Below are positions 25,466 to 35,071 of a stretch of DNA of 64,000 nt, piece after piece. Source of the DNA: an uncultured Alphaproteobacteria bacterium (lineage in GTDB: Bacteria; Pseudomonadota; Alphaproteobacteria; Rhodobacterales; Rhodobacteraceae); contig CACBAM010000002.1 of NCBI GenBank assembly GCA_902537215.1, positions 1-64,000 of the forward strand. The letters are read 5' to 3'. The position numbers were made by a program, and so were the translations under genes. The notes beneath the pieces are model-generated. The model was not told the origin of the DNA, ran no database searches, and saw only the letters and a program-made list of their open reading frames with translations. The first letter of the stretch is position 1, and every line of letters begins with the position of its first letter.

Positions 25466-27313
25466 TTAGTATTTAAAAGAATCTAAAGTTGTAATGGCAT
25501 CATCTCTTATGTCTTTATTATAAATTGCCTGTGCCAGTATATTTTTTGAGTATCTATTTGCCTTAGCTTTTGAAAAATAATATTTAGCAGCTTCCTCATC
25601 TCCATTTTTAAGTTTGTCGTAAGCTAACAAAGCTAGTATTGAAACTGGTACATCAACGGCTTCTGTAACTCTTTCTAATAGTGAATACATTTCTTCTATT
25701 TGATTATCTTCGTAAAGCCTGAAAGCTAAACGAGTAGTGGCACGCCAATTGGTGTCTACTTGTAATAAGTCAAAAGCATTTCTTGCATTTTCAGCAGCTT
25801 TTTTTGAATCGCCACACCTCCCGTACACAAAACTTGCATAACCGTAACTATCCGCATTCCCTGCTTTTCTGTGCGCTAATTCCAAGTCTTGAAATGCTTC
25901 TTTACAATTTATCATTTGCATACCAAGGCTAAGGAATGCTCTACTAGCGTAATTTTCTGGACTAGGTTTGATCTCGATTGTTTTATCAAGCTCTCTTTTG
26001 AGTTTTGTTAAGTTGTCCTGATTAATAGGAATTTTTTTCTTGGCCATTCCGTAAAAATTCAACCAAGTATCTTGTACTAGCCAATCCTCTGGTTTGCTGG
26101 GGCCAGGCCATTTTTTCATTTCTGACAAAATGGTACTTGCATTGACAAATCCCTCTTCTGTCCATTTTCCCATTTCTGAACGAAAATTAACATATTGAAC
26201 TAATTGCTGGGTAGAGATTGGTGTTTCTCTCCAACTAAAGTAGCTCTCATACAAACCTTTTTGATTCAATATATTAACTAGAAATTCACTCAAAATGATT
26301 TCGCCAAATTTATCTTGAAACTGAAAAATGCTTGTCAATTTAAGATCTTTAATAGATGAGATTACTATTTGCTTTTTTTCTAGATCGGAAATTTCGATAT
26401 TAACGCGCGCGTCACTATCAACGATTTGTAAAGAAGATGAAACAAGGAATTTAACACCGTGTGTTTTGAATAGTTCTTCACTACCTATTTCATTTTTCTC
26501 AAAACTTTGGACTGTTTTTGTAGGAACTAGCCTGATGGACTTTGACTTGGATAACGAAGATATTACGTTTCCGGTGATACCCTCTACATATTTTTTATCA
26601 TCATCGGATAAACGTGAACTATCTATGCTTGAAACAAAGACGAGTGGTTTTGAAGAGATTACTCCCTTTTTTGTAGTTACTTCTTCAGATGTACTAAAAT
26701 AAAACACTCCCACCATTACAACCAAAGCCGCAGCAACAGCCCCCAGGATAGGTAGCATAGAACTAGACTTTGTTTTTAGTGTTCTCTTTTGCGATGGATC
26801 AAGCAGGATATCAAAAGCATGGAACTCATTTTGCTTTACCTTCTGCACGCCTAAATCATTAAACGTCATCTTGGTCTTAGGAACAACGAGGTCATAGACG
26901 CTTTTGGATATAGATATCCCATTCGGTTGAGAAAGTGCCTCTAATCGTGCAGCAATGTTTACTCCATCACCAAAGAGATTACCCTCTTTCTTAACCACAT
27001 CTCCCATATTAATACCAATGCGGAACTCGAGCTTTACTTCTGTTTTGTCGGATGCATTTCTTTTCTTAATATCATTTTGGAAAGCAACACCGCATTCAAC
27101 GGCATTTACTGCACTTGGGAACTCCGCTAAAGCGGAGTCACCCGCTGTATTAAAGATAGAGCCTTTATATTTCTTAAGACATGCTTTGAGTATTTTCTCA
27201 CACTCGGCATAGGCTTTAAGCGTGGCATTCTCATCTCTTTCCATATGCTTGGAATAACCAACAACATCAGCTACCAAGATCACGGCTATTTTGCGGTCTA
27301 TTTCGGTGTTCAT
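25466..27313 (-). CDS. Class III adenylate/guanylate cyclase with TM segment and C-terminal repeat domain
   Basis: This 615-residue protein starts with a class III nucleotide cyclase domain (about 8-170). AVILVADVVGYSKHM gives the first metal aspartate and NTAGDSALAEF the second. A single hydrophobic helix, MLPILGAVAAALVVMVGVFYF, lies near residues 185-208. The region after it (about 225-345) is like the TolB-type domain of related cyclases, and the C-terminus has TPR-like helices (AFLSLGMQMINCKEAFQDLELAHRKAGN). Substrate specificity is not fixed. It is divergent from a methyltransferase 93 bases away. Confidence 0.88.
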   Translation of the reverse strand: MNTEIDRKIAVILVADVVGYSKHMERDENATLKAYAECEKILKACLKKYKGSIFNTAGDSALAEFPSAVNAVECGVAFQNDIKKRNASDKTEVKLEFRIGINMGDVVKKEGNLFGDGVNIAARLEALSQPNGISISKSVYDLVVPKTKMTFNDLGVQKVKQNEFHAFDILLDPSQKRTLKTKSSSMLPILGAVAAALVVMVGVFYFSTSEEVTTKKGVISSKPLVFVSSIDSSRLSDDDKKYVEGITGNVISSLSKSKSIRLVPTKTVQSFEKNEIGSEELFKTHGVKFLVSSSLQIVDSDARVNIEISDLEKKQIVISSIKDLKLTSIFQFQDKFGEIILSEFLVNILNQKGLYESYFSWRETPISTQQLVQYVNFRSEMGKWTEEGFVNASTILSEMKKWPGPSKPEDWLVQDTWLNFYGMAKKKIPINQDNLTKLKRELDKTIEIKPSPENYASRAFLSLGMQMINCKEAFQDLELAHRKAGNADSYGYASFVYGRCGDSKKAAENARNAFDLLQVDTNWRATTRLAFRLYEDNQIEEMYSLLERVTEAVDVPVSILALLAYDKLKNGDEEAAKYYFSKAKANRYSKNILAQAIYNKDIRDDAITTLDSFKY

Positions 27314-27406
27314 GAAACTTTAAATAGTATTGAACTTGAACTTCAATTGTATACCCTTAAAGTATCACTATCAATTAATACTTTCTGTTTTATGAGGGGA
27401 CCTAAT

Positions 27407-28468
27407 ATGAGTACCAAATTAGAAAATGAAACACAGGAACTTCTTGGGAAAGTTGTTCAGGATTTTACAGGAGCTATTGCTACAAGAATGTGTGCGATTG
27501 GAATAGACCTTGGTTTATTTGTTGATCTTTCAGAGAATGGCGCTTCGACCAGTCAAGAAATAGCTGAAAGAAAATCTTACCAAGAACGGTATGTAAGAGA
27601 ATGGATCTACGGCACGCATAAAGTTGGATATCTGAATTTTGATAAGGAAACTAGAAAGGCAAGTTTATCAAAAGCAGCTATAAATGTCTTAGTATCCAAG
27701 GGTGAGAAATTTTCACAACAGGGTGCTTTTAAACTAATTAATAATATGATGCTACCCTATGATGAACTGCTTTCCTCATTCAAAGAGGGTGGGGGGGTAA
27801 ATTTTGAAGATTACAGATCAGGACTATGGGAAGGATTAGATCTAACCGGATGTACCCGATATAGATCTTTTCTTGTTATAGATTGGACTGATAAAATACC
27901 AGAGATTACAGAGAAGCTTGAAAAGGGAGTTACCTTTGCCGATTTCGGTTGTGGAACGGGAAGATCAAGTATTGAACTTGCAAAAAAATATCCCAACTCA
28001 AAATATTTTGGTTTCGATGTTTTCCCTCCAAACATTGAGAAAGCAAAAGAAAATGCAACCGAAAGGGGCGTCTCTGATATTTGTCATTTTCAAGTTTGGG
28101 ATGCAAAAAGTGGTGCCCCCGGTAAGTTCGATATTGTTGCGGCTTTCGATCTTATACATGATTTACCGCATCCGGGTGAAGGAATTCAAGCAATAAAGAA
28201 TGCCATGAAAGATGATGGATTGTTTCTATTAATGGATATTAAATGTACTGACGATCCGATAGATAATGAGGGCCCTATGACAGCTTTTAAGTTCGGAGCG
28301 AGTCTTCATTTTTGTATGACTACATCATTGGCAAATGATGGAGAAGGTTTGGGCACTGTCGGATTGCCTAAATCCAAGGTTGAAGAATTAAGTGCTGCGG
28401 CGGGGTTTAAAAGCGTCAAAGAAATAGATATTAATCATCCATTAAATTCGCTTTTTATAATTCAATAG
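27407..28468 (+). CDS. SAM-dependent methyltransferase with N-terminal winged-helix dimerisation domain
   Basis: The start is ATG 27407 because AGGGG (27395-27399) precedes it by seven bases; the open frame further upstream overlaps the cyclase and is not used. The 353-residue product has an N-terminal winged-helix-like region of about 150 residues (SQEIAERKSYQERYVREWI), then a Rossmann methyltransferase domain with motif I TFADFGCGTGRSS and FGFDVFPPNIEKAKENA. The late DLIHDLPHPGEGI segment is motif IV-like. The N-terminal domain places it with small-molecule O- or N-methyltransferases; the substrate is unknown. Confidence 0.87.
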   Translation: MSTKLENETQELLGKVVQDFTGAIATRMCAIGIDLGLFVDLSENGASTSQEIAERKSYQERYVREWIYGTHKVGYLNFDKETRKASLSKAAINVLVSKGEKFSQQGAFKLINNMMLPYDELLSSFKEGGGVNFEDYRSGLWEGLDLTGCTRYRSFLVIDWTDKIPEITEKLEKGVTFADFGCGTGRSSIELAKKYPNSKYFGFDVFPPNIEKAKENATERGVSDICHFQVWDAKSGAPGKFDIVAAFDLIHDLPHPGEGIQAIKNAMKDDGLFLLMDIKCTDDPIDNEGPMTAFKFGASLHFCMTTSLANDGEGLGTVGLPKSKVEELSAAAGFKSVKEIDINHPLNSLFIIQ

Positions 28469-28482
28469 TCCAAAAGCTGAAA

Positions 28483-30114
28483 TCATCTGTGAAGATCCAT
28501 AATCATAGTAGCACACTTTTCGCCAATCATTATTGTAGGAGCGTTGGTATTGCCTGAGGTAATAGTTGGCATAATAGATGCGTCTGCTACTCGGATATTA
28601 TTAAGCCCTCTTATTTGCAATGAACTATCAACAACAGCTAAAGGATCTTTACCCATTTTACAGGTCCCAACTGGATGATAAATTGTGTCAGCACGATTTC
28701 TAATATGCTGTTCCCACTCTTTATCTGTAAGATTACTATGAACCCCATAAATTTCTCTCTTTTGGTATTTTTTAAGAGGTGGGGTGTTTAAAATATTTTG
28801 AGTAATTTTTGCACCCTTTATTAAGGTGTCTACGTCTCGATTATCATTTAAGAAATTAGGGTTTATCAAGGGGGCATCATTGTATTTAGCTGACGCTAAA
28901 GAAACTGTGCCTCTCGAATATGGTCTAAGCAGACAGACGTGGCATGAATAACCATATCCATAGTGTAGTTTCCTAAGATGATCGTCGATAAGACCTATAA
29001 CAAAATGATGTTGTATGTCGGGTCTTTCCAAAGATTGGTCAGTTTTCAAAAATCCTCCAGCCTCTGAGAGAGTGGAGGAAATCATAGAGTTCCCGTGGGT
29101 TAGCCATTTTGCCATTTCTTCTAAAATTTTCAAAAAGCCACCTGGAGAAAATCCTAGGGTATTTTTATCATAAGTTTTAAAGCAGAAGTTAAAGTCAATA
29201 TGATCCTGCAAATTCTTTCCAACTCCTGGTAGTTCATGGATTAACTCGATTCCATGAGGTTTTATATCCTCTAATGCGCCAATTCCAGAACGCTGTAAAA
29301 TTGTAGGTGACATCAAAGATCCTGCCGAAAGAATTACCTCTTTATGTGCCCTGATTTTCTTTTTTTTACCTTGATGCATATATTGTAAGCCAACTGCTTT
29401 TTTCCCACTAAAAATTATTCTCACGACATTTGCCTTAGTAATAATCTCTAGATTTTTTCTATTTTTTACATGGGGCAAAAGGTAAGCCGCAGCAGTGGAG
29501 CATCGTTGGCCATTTTTGTTTTCTGAATGGAAAATTGTTGATTGCCAAAAACCTGCACCTTCGTTATCCCCTGTATTGAAGTCGTCTCTAATTTTCACCT
29601 GATAGTTCGAACAGGCCTTAATATATGCGTGTGAAATTGGTTTTGCTGCTTTTTGATTGGATACTTCTAAAGGCCCAAAGTTTCCATGAAACTCTTTACT
29701 TCCATTTTCATTATTTTCAGCCTTTTTAAAAAATGGAAGTACTTCATTCCAGCTCCAGCCATTATTTCCTTCGTTTGCCCAACTGTCGTAGTCTTCTTTC
29801 TGTCCCCGGATATAGATCATAGCATTTATTGCGCTTGATCCACCGAGTGCCTTGCCTCTAGGTTGATAACCTCTCCTATTATTCAGACCTTTTTGCGGTA
29901 TTGTATGAAAAGCCCAATTATTAAATTTGGGCTTGTCTCTTAGCATCAAAAGTCCACCGGCAGGGGCTCTAAATAGCAAATTGCTGCCCCAGCCACCAGC
30001 TTCTAATAGACAAACTTTATATTTGCTTTTTTCACTCAATCGGGACGCGATTACTGCCCCTGCTGACCCGCCACCAATTATTACGAAATCTACTTCTTTC
30101 AAAATTCTATCCAA
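28483..30114 (-). CDS. GMC-family FAD oxidoreductase (choline/alcohol dehydrogenase type)
   Basis: This FAD enzyme of 543 residues oxidises an alcohol. The N-terminal VIIGGGSAGAVIASRL is the FAD dinucleotide fold, PRGKALGGSSAINAMIYIRG is GMC signature 1, and GALEDIKPHGIELIHELPGVGKNLQDH lies in the signature-2 region. YHPVGTCKMG provides the active-site His480, with the Asn-rich GNTNAP at the C-terminus. It overlaps the ALDH stop by eight bases (TTG start 30114), and follows two acyl-CoA synthetases and ALDH on one transcript, so it probably begins an alcohol-aldehyde-acid-acyl-CoA route. AlkJ and PEG dehydrogenase are analogues; choline is also possible. Confidence 0.88.
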   Translation of the reverse strand: MDRILKEVDFVIIGGGSAGAVIASRLSEKSKYKVCLLEAGGWGSNLLFRAPAGGLLMLRDKPKFNNWAFHTIPQKGLNNRRGYQPRGKALGGSSAINAMIYIRGQKEDYDSWANEGNNGWSWNEVLPFFKKAENNENGSKEFHGNFGPLEVSNQKAAKPISHAYIKACSNYQVKIRDDFNTGDNEGAGFWQSTIFHSENKNGQRCSTAAAYLLPHVKNRKNLEIITKANVVRIIFSGKKAVGLQYMHQGKKKKIRAHKEVILSAGSLMSPTILQRSGIGALEDIKPHGIELIHELPGVGKNLQDHIDFNFCFKTYDKNTLGFSPGGFLKILEEMAKWLTHGNSMISSTLSEAGGFLKTDQSLERPDIQHHFVIGLIDDHLRKLHYGYGYSCHVCLLRPYSRGTVSLASAKYNDAPLINPNFLNDNRDVDTLIKGAKITQNILNTPPLKKYQKREIYGVHSNLTDKEWEQHIRNRADTIYHPVGTCKMGKDPLAVVDSSLQIRGLNNIRVADASIMPTITSGNTNAPTIMIGEKCATMIMDLHR

Positions 30115-31516
30115 GCTTTTTCATAATTTTTGAAAGTAAACTAAAGGCTTTGCCTCTCGGTGGCCGTGTTATGGCCAGAATAAAATCTATACTGGTTTGA
30201 TGATAAATAGACTTTAAATGTGAAAAATTTAAAAATCCTTCATATCCATGAAAACACCCATGCCCTGACTGACCAACTCCTCCGAAAGGAAGTCTGGACT
30301 GTAAAATGTGAAACATTGTATCGTTCACAGTCACTCCTCCAGATCTTGTGTTATTTATAACAAAGTTTTGTTCAGATTGGCTTCGGCCAAAATAATATAG
30401 TCCTAGAGGGTTATCGTTTTTATTTATGTAGTCAACAACATCACTAATACTGTCATAAGTCATTATAGGAAGGACTGGGCCAAAAATCTCATGTTTCATA
30501 ACATCCATTCCATCATTAACTTCAGTGACGATTTTTGTTGAAATCATATTTTTATCAAGATCATCATTCTTGCCTAAGCTTTCAACTGTCGCTCCCTTTT
30601 TAGTAGCATCCACCAAATAAGTGTTCATTCTTTTCAAATGGTGTTTATTAACCATTGAGGTTTGATTAAGGCTATTCGGTTCAGGAAAAAATTTTGAATA
30701 AGCTTTTTGTAATTCTGAAATCAAGTTTCTTTTCTCATCTTTTTTAACGAAGATATAATCAGGTGAAAGGCAGATTTGACCTGCATTTAGTGTTTTTGAA
30801 AATAATATGCGTTCTGCAGCTAGCGCCATGTTGGCATTAGTTCCAATTATGGTTGGGCTCTTGCCTCCGAGTTCAAGCGTTGTTGGCACAAGGTTTTTTG
30901 CCGCTTGAGCTGCTACCTTTTTTGCAACTCTATTACTTCCTATAAAGAGTAGATGATCGAGTTTTAGGCCACTGAACTGTTCCCCGACCGATGGCCCGCC
31001 AGTTATCACGGCAAGTTCAGAAATATCAAAATATTTTTCAACACCCTCTTTAATAATATTGGCGGTTGCAGGAGTGATTTCTGACGGTTTTACCATAGCG
31101 CGATTACCTGCAGCGAAAATTGATGCAAGTGGATAAAAAATTAAACCCACAGGAAAATTCCAAGGAGCAATTATACCCACTGTTCCTAATGGCGATGGTT
31201 GTAAAAAACTCTTTGCTCCTAGTATATCTGTTCCAAGTGATGAAAATCGCCTCTGTGGCTGCATCCACTTATTTAGTTTTTTTATAGTAAAAAGGATATT
31301 CCGTACCGTTTGGTCAATCTCCGAAATCTTAATTTCATCAACGGATCTATTTTGAAAATCTTGATTTAATGCTTTTATAATTTTATCTTGATGTGTCTCA
31401 ATTAATGCAACACATCTCTTTAAAAGATCTGTTCTTTTTTCTAAAGAAGGTGGCCCCTCTTTCAAAAATGCTTTTTTTTGAACCTCTAAGATATTTTCCA
31501 TAGCCGGGGTACTCAA
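30107..31516 (-). CDS. Aldehyde dehydrogenase, coniferyl-aldehyde-dehydrogenase (class-3) type
   Basis: This NAD(P)-dependent aldehyde dehydrogenase of 469 residues lacks the long N-terminal extension of most ALDHs, as class-3/CalB-type enzymes do. The glutamate motif is LELGGKSP and the catalytic cysteine lies in LNAGQICLSPDY. LGTVGIIAPWNFP is the cofactor region. GVTVNDTMFHILQSRLPFGGVGQSG and a basic, weakly hydrophobic tail end the protein. The start is TTG 31516 in a TTGA overlap with the acyl-CoA synthetase stop, though ATG 31501 is an alternative. It would oxidise the aldehyde made by the GMC enzyme. Confidence 0.88.
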   Translation of the reverse strand: MSTPAMENILEVQKKAFLKEGPPSLEKRTDLLKRCVALIETHQDKIIKALNQDFQNRSVDEIKISEIDQTVRNILFTIKKLNKWMQPQRRFSSLGTDILGAKSFLQPSPLGTVGIIAPWNFPVGLIFYPLASIFAAGNRAMVKPSEITPATANIIKEGVEKYFDISELAVITGGPSVGEQFSGLKLDHLLFIGSNRVAKKVAAQAAKNLVPTTLELGGKSPTIIGTNANMALAAERILFSKTLNAGQICLSPDYIFVKKDEKRNLISELQKAYSKFFPEPNSLNQTSMVNKHHLKRMNTYLVDATKKGATVESLGKNDDLDKNMISTKIVTEVNDGMDVMKHEIFGPVLPIMTYDSISDVVDYINKNDNPLGLYYFGRSQSEQNFVINNTRSGGVTVNDTMFHILQSRLPFGGVGQSGHGCFHGYEGFLNFSHLKSIYHQTSIDFILAITRPPRGKAFSLLSKIMKKLG

Positions 31517-33078
31517 TTTTTCACAATCTTGTTACTACCTCGCCCCCAGTATTCATCACGTAAAAGTCGTTTATATAGCTTACCAGTGGGAAGTCTTGGT
31601 ATTTTATCTATGTAGTCAATCGAACGCGGTATTTTCTGTCGTGATAGATGCTCTGAAAGATAATCAAGTAACTCCTTTGTAAGCGCTTCATCTCCCTTAA
31701 TTCCATCAATGGGTTGCACCACAGCCTTTACCTCCTCCCCCAAATCCTCATTCGGAACTCCAAAAACAGCAGCATCAAAAACTTTTGGGTGTGGGATTAG
31801 CAGGTCTTCACATTCTTGAGGGTAAATATTCACACCTCCTGAAATAATCATAAATGTTTTTCTATCCGTTAGATATAGATATCCATCGCTATCGGTATAA
31901 CCAACATCCCAAACAGTGGTTAGTTGTTTATCTTCGGAGTACGCCTCTGAAGTTCTTTCGGGATCATTAAAATATTCAAATTCTGAAGTTGGTTTAAACC
32001 ATAAAGTGCCGGGCTCTCCCCTAGGAAGTTCCTTCATATTATCGTCCAGAACTGCCAACTCACCGGAAACAATCTTTCCTACGGTGCCTGGGTGTTCAAG
32101 CCACTCTTCGCTATTACAATATGCAAAGCCAAAAGCCTCTGTAGCCCCATAGTACTCATATATGATTGGCCCCCACCAATCTATCATTTGATACTTAACT
32201 TTCTCAGGGCAGGGCGCAGCGCCATGAATGGCATATTTATGGGACGATAGGTCATACATACCCTTTTCTTTTTCTGATAGTTTTAACATTCTGGAAAACA
32301 TAGTTGGAACTAGTTGGGAATGGGTAACTTTATACTTTTCAACGAGCCTAAGGAATTCTAATGGATCAAATTGTTCCATTATTATAGTCGTTGCGCCGGT
32401 ACTTATTGCAAAACTAGCAGCGGCTAAAGGTGCGGAGTGATACAAAGGTGCTGGTGAAAGATATATGACATTATCTTGGTCAAAAGACCATAATTTCATA
32501 AGAAAATTGAATACGGGTAACCGTTCATCTGGTTTTTGAAATGGTAGTGGTCTTAATATACCTTTTGGACGTCCAGTTGTTCCCGAAGAATATAGCATTG
32601 AAGTTCCCAGACATTCATCATCTATTGGATGGGTCGGAAAATTCGAAATAGTCTCTTCATAATCTAATATTTTTTTGGATAAAGATTGCTTTTCTGCCCC
32701 GACGACAAGAATCTTCTTAAGACCGGGACAAGAGTCTTCCGCTTCAATCACTGTTGGAAGCATTTTCGAAGATGTTATCAATACCTGGGATTCTGAGTTG
32801 TTTAGTATATAGGAGACCTCACTTGCGGTTAAATAAGAGTTTATGCATGTGTAGTATAATCCTGCACGTTCACCAGCAGAGGTTGCTTCTAAAAACCTGT
32901 CATTATTTTCCATAAAGATTGCATAATGATCCTTGAATTTCAGATTAATTGATCGCAGGTAGTGGGCAAGTTGATTTGCTCGACCCTCAAATTCTGCATA
33001 TGTGACTTCTTTTCCAGTCGATGCCATAATAAAAGCAGGACGATCAGCATACTTCTTTCCCAGTTCCCCTGGATACAT
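31513..33078 (-). CDS. Acyl-CoA synthetase (AMP-forming), copy 2
   Basis: This adenylate-forming ligase of 521 residues activates a carboxylic acid as acyl-AMP and then the CoA thioester. TSMLYSSGTTGRPKGILRPL is the ATP-binding P-loop, EYYGATEAFGF the A5 motif, YLYLTDRKTFMIISGGVNIYPQECEDLL the hinge and A8, and PTGKLYKRLLRDEYW the A10 lysine. AGGAG eight bases before ATG 33078 supports the start. Its neighbour 33100-34662 is a tandem paralogue, sharing the MYPG(E/K)L start and whole-length similarity. Confidence 0.92.
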   Translation of the reverse strand: MYPGELGKKYADRPAFIMASTGKEVTYAEFEGRANQLAHYLRSINLKFKDHYAIFMENNDRFLEATSAGERAGLYYTCINSYLTASEVSYILNNSESQVLITSSKMLPTVIEAEDSCPGLKKILVVGAEKQSLSKKILDYEETISNFPTHPIDDECLGTSMLYSSGTTGRPKGILRPLPFQKPDERLPVFNFLMKLWSFDQDNVIYLSPAPLYHSAPLAAASFAISTGATTIIMEQFDPLEFLRLVEKYKVTHSQLVPTMFSRMLKLSEKEKGMYDLSSHKYAIHGAAPCPEKVKYQMIDWWGPIIYEYYGATEAFGFAYCNSEEWLEHPGTVGKIVSGELAVLDDNMKELPRGEPGTLWFKPTSEFEYFNDPERTSEAYSEDKQLTTVWDVGYTDSDGYLYLTDRKTFMIISGGVNIYPQECEDLLIPHPKVFDAAVFGVPNEDLGEEVKAVVQPIDGIKGDEALTKELLDYLSEHLSRQKIPRSIDYIDKIPRLPTGKLYKRLLRDEYWGRGSNKIVKN

Positions 33079-33099
33079 ATTAAATTCTCCTAATAATTA

Positions 33100-34662
33100 C
33101 TATTCTTGAATTATCCGGCTTTTACCTTCGCCCCAGTATTTATCCCTCAATACCCTTTTATATAACTTGCCCGTTGGAAGTCTTGGAAGTTCTGTGACAA
33201 AGTCAATGGAACGAGGAACCTTTTGCCTTGATAGGTTAGCATGTAAATATTCTAATAATTCTCCCTCTAGATCCTCTTTGGGCGTAGAGTTCTCAACAGG
33301 TTGAACAACTGCTTTTACTTCTTCTCCCAAATCTTGATTTGGAACTCCAAAAACAGCAGCATCAAAAACTTTTGGGTGAGATATAAGGAGGTCTTCACAC
33401 TCTTGAGGATAAATATTAACACCTCCAGATATAATCATAAATGCTTTTCTGTCTGTTAAATAAAGAAATCCATCTTCGTCTAAATAACCAACATCGCCCA
33501 CTGTTGTTAGGCTTTTATCTGCAGAATAGGCTTCTGCAGTTTTTTCAGGCTCCTTGTGATAGTTAAATTCGGAAGCAGGTTTAAACCAAAGAGTACCAGG
33601 TTCGCCCACTGGCATTTCCTTCATTTCGTCGTCCATTACTGTTAGCTCCCCGATCATTATTTTTCCTACTGTTCCGGGGTGCTCTAACCATTCCTCAGTA
33701 TCACAATAAGCAAAACCAAAGGCCTCTGTAGCTCCATAATACTCACAAATAATTGGTCCCCACCACTCAATCATTTGTCGTTTTACTTGTTCTGGGCAAG
33801 GAGCAGCTGCATGAAGTGCATATTTTAGTGAGGAAAGATCAAATCTGTTTTTTTCTTCATTACTGAGCTTAAGCATTCTGCTAAACATTGTTGGCACTAA
33901 CTGTGAATGTGTTATTGAGTATTTTTCTATTAAACTTAAATATTCAAGCGGCTCAAACTTTTCCATTATTACAGTTGTTGCGCCCTTTCTTATTGCTAGG
34001 CTGTTCGCAGCTTGAGGCGCTGAGTGGTATAGTGGGGCAGGGGAGAGATAAATCATATCCTCACTGTAATTCCATAAATTAGACAAAAAACCCATTATAG
34101 GAAGTGGTTCATCAGGTTTTTGATCGGGCAACGGGCGCAAAATACCTTTTGGTCGTCCGGTTGTGCCTGAGGAATAAAGCATAGCTGCGCCAAGGCTTTC
34201 GTCTGGAATTGGAGATGTGGGAAATCGAGAGATGGCTGTCACAAAATCATACATGCCATCCGGTAACTTTTCTCCCTCTGCCCCAACAACAAGTATTTTT
34301 TTCAATATAGTGCACTGTTTGATCGCTGTTTCAACAATGTCTAATTTTGATATCGATGTAATTAGAATTTTGGCGTCGGAGTTCACCAATATGTAAGCCA
34401 ACTCTTCGTCTTTAAGATAAGAATTAATACATGTATAAATTAACCCAGCTCTCTCACCTGCTGAATTTGACTCAAGATACCTGTTATTATTTTCCATAAA
34501 AACCGAGTAGTGGTCTCCTTTTTTTAAGCCCTCTTCTCTAAAAAAATGGGCAAGTTGGTTTGATCGCGCCTCGAATTCTTTATACGTGACGATTTCTCCC
34601 GTTGAAGCCATTATAAAGGCTGGTCGATCTTCATACTTTTTAGCTAGTTTTCCTGGGTACAT
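33100..34662 (-). CDS. Acyl-CoA synthetase (AMP-forming), copy 1
   Basis: This 520-residue acyl-CoA synthetase is a tandem duplicate of the next gene. The start is ATG 34662, giving MYPGKLAKKYEDRPAF, because it matches the copy's MYPGELGKKYADRPAF; the longer frame overlaps the DUF1330 gene. The motifs are GAAMLYSSGTTGRPKGILRPL, EYYGATEAFGF, FLYLTDRKAFMIISGGVNIYP and PTGKLYKRVLRDKYW. GAGGGA is its ribosome site. The start follows the DUF1330 stop by one base, so the pair is translationally coupled. Confidence 0.92.
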   Translation of the reverse strand: MYPGKLAKKYEDRPAFIMASTGEIVTYKEFEARSNQLAHFFREEGLKKGDHYSVFMENNNRYLESNSAGERAGLIYTCINSYLKDEELAYILVNSDAKILITSISKLDIVETAIKQCTILKKILVVGAEGEKLPDGMYDFVTAISRFPTSPIPDESLGAAMLYSSGTTGRPKGILRPLPDQKPDEPLPIMGFLSNLWNYSEDMIYLSPAPLYHSAPQAANSLAIRKGATTVIMEKFEPLEYLSLIEKYSITHSQLVPTMFSRMLKLSNEEKNRFDLSSLKYALHAAAPCPEQVKRQMIEWWGPIICEYYGATEAFGFAYCDTEEWLEHPGTVGKIMIGELTVMDDEMKEMPVGEPGTLWFKPASEFNYHKEPEKTAEAYSADKSLTTVGDVGYLDEDGFLYLTDRKAFMIISGGVNIYPQECEDLLISHPKVFDAAVFGVPNQDLGEEVKAVVQPVENSTPKEDLEGELLEYLHANLSRQKVPRSIDFVTELPRLPTGKLYKRVLRDKYWGEGKSRIIQE

Positions 34663-34663
34663 T

Positions 34664-34954
34664 TTATAGTCCCTCGAATACTCTACAATCTCTGTTAGCA
34701 CCTCCATCAAGAGCTGATAAAGCGTCTTGGTATTCTTTGCTATCAATACATTCCGCAGCTTTTTCAAATGATTCAAACTCTATTAAAACGGTTTGTTCTA
34801 CTTTCCCATCTTCAAAAACTTTGATTTTATTCGTACTCGCTAGTATTTTCCCATTATATTTTTCGATAGCAGGCCCAGCCAATTTGAGATACGCAGCTCT
34901 TTTCTCGGGATCGGCGGTACTTCTATGTGCGCTTATAAAATAACCTTTGGGCAT
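34664..34954 (-). CDS. DUF1330-family small protein
   Basis: This 96-residue protein fits DUF1330, an ABM-type ferredoxin fold of unknown activity. Typical features are the GYFISAHRSTADPEKRAAYLK start, an AIEKYNGKILAS strand, TVLIEFESFEKAAECIDSKEYQ in the middle and a C-terminal RVFEGL. It is the first gene of the alcohol-to-acyl-CoA cassette, with acyl-CoA synthetase starting just after its stop. Confidence 0.88.
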   Translation of the reverse strand: MPKGYFISAHRSTADPEKRAAYLKLAGPAIEKYNGKILASTNKIKVFEDGKVEQTVLIEFESFEKAAECIDSKEYQDALSALDGGANRDCRVFEGL

Positions 34955-35071
34955 CGTTTACTCCTCTTACATTTATATTCATAGTGTAAGTTATCTTTCT
35001 CAAGACAACAATATATAAACTATTTAAAAAGCGAGTGTTACGTGGTCTAATTAATGAACATTTACAACTTA

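Noticed and set aside
27245-27406. N-terminal extension of the methyltransferase into the cyclase gene
   Set aside because: AGGGG before ATG 27407 gives a normal start and the extension is a shadow of the cyclase.
34663-34776. Longer start for acyl-CoA synthetase copy 1
   Set aside because: It overlaps DUF1330 and the tandem copy starts at the equivalent MYPG.
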